From positions 124,001-188,000 of the forward strand of contig NZ_JALIDZ010000004.1 of assembly GCF_025397915.1 (NCBI RefSeq): a stretch of 64,000 nucleotides of DNA, written 5' to 3'. A program made the translations under genes and the position numbers. Source of the DNA: Microbaculum marinisediminis. Lineage in GTDB: Bacteria; Pseudomonadota; Alphaproteobacteria; Rhizobiales; Tepidamorphaceae. A model generated the notes under the pieces. That model ran no database searches. It saw only the letters and a list, made by a program, of their open reading frames with translations, and had not been told where the DNA came from. Shown here piece by piece: positions 57,813 to 64,000 of this stretch (position 1 is its first letter; every line of letters starts with the position of its first letter).

Positions 57813-59399
57813 TTAGCCGGTTTTGCGGCGCAGCACACCTAATGTGAACAACCCGATCAGGCCGAGTAGAATCCAGTTCCCGTAGGTAAGGAACGGCGTC
57901 GGCGGCAACGCCTCGGGCAATTTCGAATCGATGACGCCACGTACGTTCAGGCCCAGCCGCTTGACGAACCGGCCATACGGATCGATGACGGCGGAGATGC
58001 CCGTGTTCGCCGCCCGGACCACCGGCAAGCCTTCCTCGACGGCGCGTACCCGCGCCTGACGCAGATGCTGCCAGGGACCGGGGCTGTCGCCGAACCAGGC
58101 GTCGTTGGTCACGTTCAGAATCCATCCGGGGCGCTCGTCCATGGAAACGAACGCACGGGGGAAAATGATCTCGTAGCAGACGAGCGGCAGGAACGACGGC
58201 GCACCGGGAACCGACAGGAGCTTCGGCCCGGGACCGGCCGAAAATCCGCCGACGACCTGCGTCAGCTGCCGGAAGCCGTAGGACTCGAGGAGGGCCTGAA
58301 ACGGCAGGAACTCTCCGAAGGGCACAAGCCAGGCCTTGTCGTAGACGTCGGTGATCTCGCCGGCATCGTCGATGGTCATGACGGCGTTGTAGATCCGGTA
58401 GCCTTCGGGCCGGGAGGCGTCGCGGACGAGGCGCTGCATGCCGGTGACGAGCGTCGTGCCCGGCGGCAGCAGGGCGGCGATCGCCGGCAGGGCCGCCGGC
58501 TCGGAATCGAAGACGAAAGGCAGCGCGGATTCCGGCCAGATCAGAAGATCGGCGCTCGATACCCCGACCGCCTCCGGAGAGGCCGCCATGTCGCTCAGAG
58601 CGAGATAGTCGGTGAAGATGTTGTTGCGGTTCTCGGGCTTCCACTTGTCGGCCTGGCGGATCGCCGGCTGCACGATCCGCAATTCAAGGTCCGGAACCAT
58701 CGCGGTGCCGGCCTGTGCCAGACGCAGGGCCCCGAAGCCGGCCAGCCCGCCGAGCACGGCGAGGCCGAGCACCGGCATGGCGATGCGGGCCGTGCGCGAA
58801 CCGGCGCCGGACAGGGCGGCGGGGCTCGCGAAGACGAAGGCGGCAAGGGCGGTCAGTCCATAGGCGCCGAAGACGGCGGCGGCCTGCATCATCATCGGCG
58901 TGACCGTCAGGGCATAGCCGAAGGTGTTCCAGGGAAAGCCGGAGAGTATGTGACCGCGGGCGAACTCGGCGAGCGTCACGCCGAGCGCCAGCGCGAAGAC
59001 GCGGCGGGGGCCGGCGCTCCAGAAGAGGCGGGCGACGAGGGTGGCGGCGGCGGCGAACAGCGCGAGGCCGGCGGGAAGCGCGGCGACGGCGAACGGCAGC
59101 ATCCAGCCGAACACGTCGGCGTCGACGAGGAAGGCGTAGCCGACCCACCACAGACCGGCGAGGAAATAGCCGAAGCCGAAACACCAGCCGATCAGCGCGG
59201 CGGCAGCCAGCCCCCGGATCCGGCCACGGCCCAGGGTCCCGTCGATCAGCCAGACGAGAACGGGGAACGTGACGAACAATACCGGGAAGGCGTCGAAAGG
59301 CGGCATCGCCAGGGCGGAGGCGGCGCCGGCGACGAAGGCGAGCAGCAGGCGGCGCCATCCCCACAGCACGACGACGCGGCTGGCGATTGCATCGAGCAT
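57813..59399 (-). CDS. lnt: Apolipoprotein N-acyltransferase
   Basis: A 528-residue inner-membrane enzyme that adds the third acyl chain to lipoproteins. Six N-terminal membrane helices precede a nitrilase-type periplasmic domain. The catalytic Glu (LLIWPESALPF, about residue 288), Lys (VYDKAWLVPFGEFLPF, about 355) and Cys (PLVCYEIIFPRAF, about 415) are present, and a last helix (YGNWILLGLIGLFTLGVL) anchors the C-terminus. It starts 24 bases after the CorC gene. Confidence 0.95.
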   Translation of the reverse strand: MLDAIASRVVVLWGWRRLLLAFVAGAASALAMPPFDAFPVLFVTFPVLVWLIDGTLGRGRIRGLAAAALIGWCFGFGYFLAGLWWVGYAFLVDADVFGWMLPFAVAALPAGLALFAAAATLVARLFWSAGPRRVFALALGVTLAEFARGHILSGFPWNTFGYALTVTPMMMQAAAVFGAYGLTALAAFVFASPAALSGAGSRTARIAMPVLGLAVLGGLAGFGALRLAQAGTAMVPDLELRIVQPAIRQADKWKPENRNNIFTDYLALSDMAASPEAVGVSSADLLIWPESALPFVFDSEPAALPAIAALLPPGTTLVTGMQRLVRDASRPEGYRIYNAVMTIDDAGEITDVYDKAWLVPFGEFLPFQALLESYGFRQLTQVVGGFSAGPGPKLLSVPGAPSFLPLVCYEIIFPRAFVSMDERPGWILNVTNDAWFGDSPGPWQHLRQARVRAVEEGLPVVRAANTGISAVIDPYGRFVKRLGLNVRGVIDSKLPEALPPTPFLTYGNWILLGLIGLFTLGVLRRKTG

Positions 59400-59423
59400 G
59401 GTGGATCGCGCCTCCGCTAGTGG

Positions 59424-60485
59424 TCAGGCGGCATCCGAACGATCGCCGTCCGGACGCCCGGCGTCGGTGCGCTCCTTGTCGGTCCGTTCGCGCCGGGTGC
59501 TTCGGACCGTCCCCGCGGCTCGCCTGTGTATGCGCACGCGCTTGATGCGGCGGGGATCGGCATCGAGGATCTCGAACTCGTAGCCGCCGGGGAAACTGAC
59601 CAGCTCGCCACGAACGGGGACATGACCCGCCCGATCGAAGACCAGACCGCCGAGCGTGTCGATGTCCTCGACCAGATCGCCGATCTCGATCTCCTCGCCG
59701 AGCAATTTGCTGACCTCCTCGATCGGCGCGCGCGCATCGGCGATGAAGCCGCCGTCGTCGGTGGGCACGATCATCGGCGCCGTCTCCTCGTCGTGCTCGT
59801 CCTCGATCTCGCCGACGATTTCCTCGACCAGATCCTCGATCGAGACGAGACCGTCGGTGCCGCCGTATTCATCGACGACAATGGCCATGTGGATGCGAGT
59901 CGCCTGCATCTTCACCAGCAGATCGACGGCGGGCATCGAGGGCGGAACGTAGAGCACCTGGCGGACGAGCTCGGCCTCGGCCAGCGACGTCTTGAGCGGA
60001 ATGCGGCTCATGTCCAGATCGCCGGACTTCCCGGCCTCGTCCGCGGAGGCACCGTCCTGCGACAGCAGCGCCCGTTCCGTCATCCAGCCGAGCAGATCCT
60101 TAATGTGAATCATGCCGCACGGCTCGTCGAGGGTCTCCTTGTAGACCGGCAGGCGCGAATGGCCGGCGTCCCGGAATTCCCTGATGAGCTCGGCGATCGG
60201 GACATCGGTCTCAACCGCGTCGATGTCGGCGCGCGGCACCATCACGTCGTCGACGCGCAGATCCCGCAGCCCGAGCACATTGCGCAGCATCGACCGTTCC
60301 TTGGCGGAGAACGGGTCGGTGGCGACGCCATCGGCTTCGTCGAGCGCGCCGGCGAGGCTTTCGCGCAGCGACGACGAGGTCTGGCGATGGCCGAACAGAT
60401 GTTTCAGCTTCCGGATAAGGGTTTCGCCGCCGGAGTGGCTACTACTGGCGGGTTCTTCGGGGCTGGGAGTCGGTTCGTCAGGCAT
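59424..60485 (-). CDS. corC: CorC/HlyC family CBS-domain protein
   Basis: A 353-residue cytoplasmic protein with a CBS pair (about 85-220; [30 protein letters not shown]) and a C-terminal CorC/HlyC transporter-associated domain (about 255-330; [19 protein letters not shown]). It lacks the DUF21 membrane domain. Often linked to magnesium/cobalt efflux and placed between ybeY and lnt, as here. ATG 60485 (MPDEPTP) is preferred over far upstream openings. The C-terminus is an Arg/Asp/Thr-rich, probably disordered tail. Confidence 0.92.
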   Translation of the reverse strand: MPDEPTPSPEEPASSSHSGGETLIRKLKHLFGHRQTSSSLRESLAGALDEADGVATDPFSAKERSMLRNVLGLRDLRVDDVMVPRADIDAVETDVPIAELIREFRDAGHSRLPVYKETLDEPCGMIHIKDLLGWMTERALLSQDGASADEAGKSGDLDMSRIPLKTSLAEAELVRQVLYVPPSMPAVDLLVKMQATRIHMAIVVDEYGGTDGLVSIEDLVEEIVGEIEDEHDEETAPMIVPTDDGGFIADARAPIEEVSKLLGEEIEIGDLVEDIDTLGGLVFDRAGHVPVRGELVSFPGGYEFEILDADPRRIKRVRIHRRAAGTVRSTRRERTDKERTDAGRPDGDRSDAA

Positions 60486-60493
60486 CGGAGGGT

Positions 60494-61018
60494 TCAACGG
60501 GGTTCGCTGTCGGCGATAGCGGGTTCGGCATAAGGATCGTCGATACCGAGGTCGGCGAGGATCGCCGTCTCGAGGCATTCCATGCACTCGGCGTCATCGT
60601 CTGATTCGTGATCATAGCCCATTAGGTGCAGAATGCCGTGAATCACCAGATGGGCAAAGTGATCGCCGACCGGCTTGCCATCGGCGTCCGCCTCGCGGCG
60701 CAGCGTCTCGATCGCCAGGATCACGTCGCCGATATGGGTGTCGGCGCCGCCGGTTTCACCGGAGGGAAACGACAGAACGTTCGTCGGCTTGTCCTTGCCG
60801 CGAAAGCGCCGGTTCAGATCGCGAACCATCGCATCGTCGGCAAGCGCCAGCGCGACGGTTCCTTCGGCGTCGCCGACCCTGGCGGTCAGCGCCTTGACGA
60901 CGGCATCGATCCGTTCGGCGACGCCGACATCGCTCCAGTTGCCGGCTTCTTCGGCGATCTCGATTCGCAGGTCGGCCGGCAATCCGGGTCGGGAGGCTGG
61001 ATCAGGCACCATCGCCAT
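60494..61018 (-). CDS. ybeY: Endoribonuclease YbeY (rRNA maturation)
   Basis: A 174-residue metallo-endoribonuclease of 16S rRNA processing and ribosome quality control. The zinc motif H-x3-H-x5-H is in HLVIHGILHLMGYDH (about residue 128). NRRFRGKDKPTNVLSFP (about 75) is the other hallmark. ATG codons at 61021, 61018 and 61012 are all in frame; the gene begins inside the 3' end of phoH, so translation is coupled. Confidence 0.94.
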   Translation of the reverse strand: MAMVPDPASRPGLPADLRIEIAEEAGNWSDVGVAERIDAVVKALTARVGDAEGTVALALADDAMVRDLNRRFRGKDKPTNVLSFPSGETGGADTHIGDVILAIETLRREADADGKPVGDHFAHLVIHGILHLMGYDHESDDDAECMECLETAILADLGIDDPYAEPAIADSEPR

Positions 61019-62074
61019 CATGTCCGCGTGACGCCGGCCGGGCATCCTCGGCAGCCGCCGGCTTGGCCTCGGCCGCCTCGTAGGCGCGGACAATCCGCGC
61101 CACCAGCGGATTGCGCACCACATCGGCCTCGCCGAAGGCGATCTGACCGATGCCGTCGACGCCCTTGAGCAAAGACGTCGCCTCGGACAGTCCGGAGCGC
61201 TGCCCGGGCGGCAGATCGACCTGGCTGGGATCGCCGGTGACGATCATCTTCGAGCCGTCGCCGAGACGGGTCAGGAACATCTTCATCTGCATCGGCGTGC
61301 AGTTCTGCGCCTCGTCGAGGATGACGGCGGCGTGCGAGAGGGTGCGGCCGCGCATGAAGGCGAGCGGGGCGATCTCGATGACGCCGGTCTGCATGCCCTT
61401 CTCCACCTTTTCCGGCGGCATCAGGTCGTAGAGCGCGTCATAGAGCGGACGCAGATAGGGATCGACCTTCTCGCGCATGTCGCCGGGCAGGAAACCGAGC
61501 CGCTCGCCGGCCTCGACCGCCGGCCGCGACAGGATAAGCCGGTCGATCTGGCCGCGCTCGATCATCGAAGCGGCATAGGCGACGGCGAGATAGGTCTTGC
61601 CGGTTCCCGCCGGGCCCATGGCGAAGACGAGGTCGTTCTCGGCCAGCGCGCGCAGATAGAGATCCTGACGCGGCGTACGCGCGGTGACCGTGCGCTTGCG
61701 CGTGGACACCTGGGCGAGGGCCGAAAGGCCCGGCAGATTGTCCTGGTGATCGGGAAGCGCGGTCGCCACGCGGATCGCGCCGTCGACGTCGCCCAGCGTT
61801 ATCTGCTGGCCGCGCACCAGACGCTGGTACAGGCTGTCGAGAACCTCGGCCGCGTCGGCGCAGGCCTCCGGGGCGCCACGCAGGGTGACGTGATTGCCGC
61901 GCGCGCTCGTCTCGACGCCGAGCCGCTGTTCGATCAGGGCGAGGTTCTGGTCGTACTGGCCGTAGAGGTCGCTGGCGAGCCGGTTGTCCTCGAACGTCAT
62001 GACCCGTTCGGTGACAGCCGCCGCCGCAGCCGCCGCACGGCGGTCCGAAACGGGACGGCTGACGGGGGTGTCGT

Positions 62075-62078
<4 letters not shown>
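61002..62078 (-). CDS. phoH: PhoH-family ATPase (YbeZ type)
   Basis: A 358-residue protein with a P-loop ATPase domain: Walker [16 protein letters not shown] (about residue 153) and Walker [14 protein letters not shown] (about 250), with [10 protein letters not shown] sensor. It usually works with YbeY in rRNA processing. Start is TTG 62078: its first base overlaps the miaB stop (TTGA) and GGAGGCGG lies seven bases upstream. A later ATG at 62000 is the alternative but has a poor ribosome binding site. Confidence 0.93.
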
Positions 62079-63502
<1,424 letters not shown>

Positions 63503-63629
63503 GGGTTAAGTGGAGCGCCTGTCGGTCAATTCCGCCAATGTTTTCCGCTGTTTGCCGGTCACACCGCGCATCCTGGCACGGTCGTTTCGCGGGGTTCCCG
63601 TCTCATATAAGCGGTTTTCGCCCGTTTCC

Positions 63630-64000
63630 CTAGCCTGTTTCGGCGGCGACGGGAAGCGGGGCCTTTCTTCTCGACGATACGTCGCGGCCGGCCAGCAGGG
63701 CCGTCGCCATGCCGCGCACGGTGTGTTCCGCGCGCCCGGCCACCGCCTTGCGCTCGGCCGCGCAGGTGAGCGGGATCGGCTCTCCGAAGGCGACGGTGAC
63801 GTCGATCGCGCCGGATTTCAGCAGCCGCCACAGGTGCGGGGCAAGCTCGATATCGCCGTGCCAGGCAACCACCGGGCGATGCTGGTGCCCCATCGGCAGG
63901 CCGTTCAGGTGGGTATAGGCGACCGCCACCGGCTGCACGTAGATCGCCGGCGTCTCGCCATCGTCGCTGGCCAGCTCGTGCGCCGCGCCCAGCAGCGCCG
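63630..64000 (-). CDS. Lysophospholipid acyltransferase (PlsC family), C-terminal part, cut by window end
   Basis: The frame runs open to the window edge, so only the last ~123 residues are seen. PAIYVQPVAVAYTHLNG and the GEPIPLT segment match the C-terminal half of 1-acylglycerol-3-phosphate acyltransferases, which make phosphatidic acid at the inner membrane. The catalytic HxxxxD motif would lie beyond the window. Position upstream of miaB is the conserved alphaproteobacterial location of plsC. Confidence 0.75.
   Translation of the reverse strand, partial: ALLGAAHELASDDGETPAIYVQPVAVAYTHLNGLPMGHQHRPVVAWHGDIELAPHLWRLLKSGAIDVTVAFGEPIPLTCAAERKAVAGRAEHTVRGMATALLAGRDVSSRRKAPLPVAAETG

Overview
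The window is about 64 kb of high-GC chromosomal DNA from an alphaproteobacterium, most likely of the order Hyphomicrobiales (Rhizobiales). The evidence is gene order and content: rpsT/dnaA/dnaN/recF/gyrB, mutM next to divergent ubiE-ubiB-coaBC-dut, irr divergent from fabA-fabB-fabI, and the block plsC-miaB-phoH-ybeY-corC-lnt-XRE-metK-trmB followed by rimP-nusA-ylxR-infB-rbfA-truB-rpsO-pnp. A genus cannot be assigned from the sequence alone. No rRNA, tRNA, insertion sequence, prophage or CRISPR array was found.

Layout. 0-8 kb is cell envelope: the 3' part of a penicillin-binding protein 1C, a HAD-UbiA fusion overlapping a GtrA flippase-like gene, a polytopic GT-C-like protein, an exported metallo-hydrolase-fold protein and a bifunctional PBP1A. 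8-17 kb is accessory catabolism: a Bcr/CflA efflux pump, a divergent FAH-hydrolase / DapA-like / BKACE set, a YqjD-YqjE-like stress pair behind a good EcfG-type promoter, then a divergent pcaR / pcaIJ-pcaHG protocatechuate cluster. 17-29 kb is replication and repair: lrgBA, gyrB, a LysE exporter, recF, dnaN, dnaA, a rhodanese gene, rpsT, an enoyl-CoA hydratase and mutM. 29-41 kb runs from ubiquinone biosynthesis (ubiE, ubiB) through coaBC, dut and cysK to small envelope proteins, a TetR/GST pair, a hydroxyacid dehydrogenase, an SH3 protein and the Irr iron regulator. 41-45 kb is fabA-fabB-fabI plus a diguanylate cyclase. 45-64 kb is the translation and RNA-metabolism superoperon, all on the minus strand, ending with a truncated PlsC-family gene at the window edge.

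How genes work together. PcaHG opens protocatechuate to beta-carboxymuconate; PcaIJ activates 3-oxoadipate at the other end of the pathway; the middle enzymes are not here. FabA, FabB and FabI form the anaerobic-type unsaturated fatty acid branch. RimP, NusA, YlxR, IF2, RbfA, TruB, S15 and PNPase are co-directional with short or overlapping junctions.

Most of the window is conserved housekeeping sequence and I do not see a clear new multi-gene defence or mobile system. The points most worth a second look are non-coding or contextual: a rimP leader hairpin that pairs fully only as minus-strand RNA, an EcfG promoter with a tandem repeat, a CtrA-type box upstream of PBP1A, a long inverted repeat upstream of gyrB, three tandem hairpins after recF, a likely CUG start for ylxR, the HAD-UbiA/GtrA/GT-C group, and the unassigned FAH/DapA/BKACE set.
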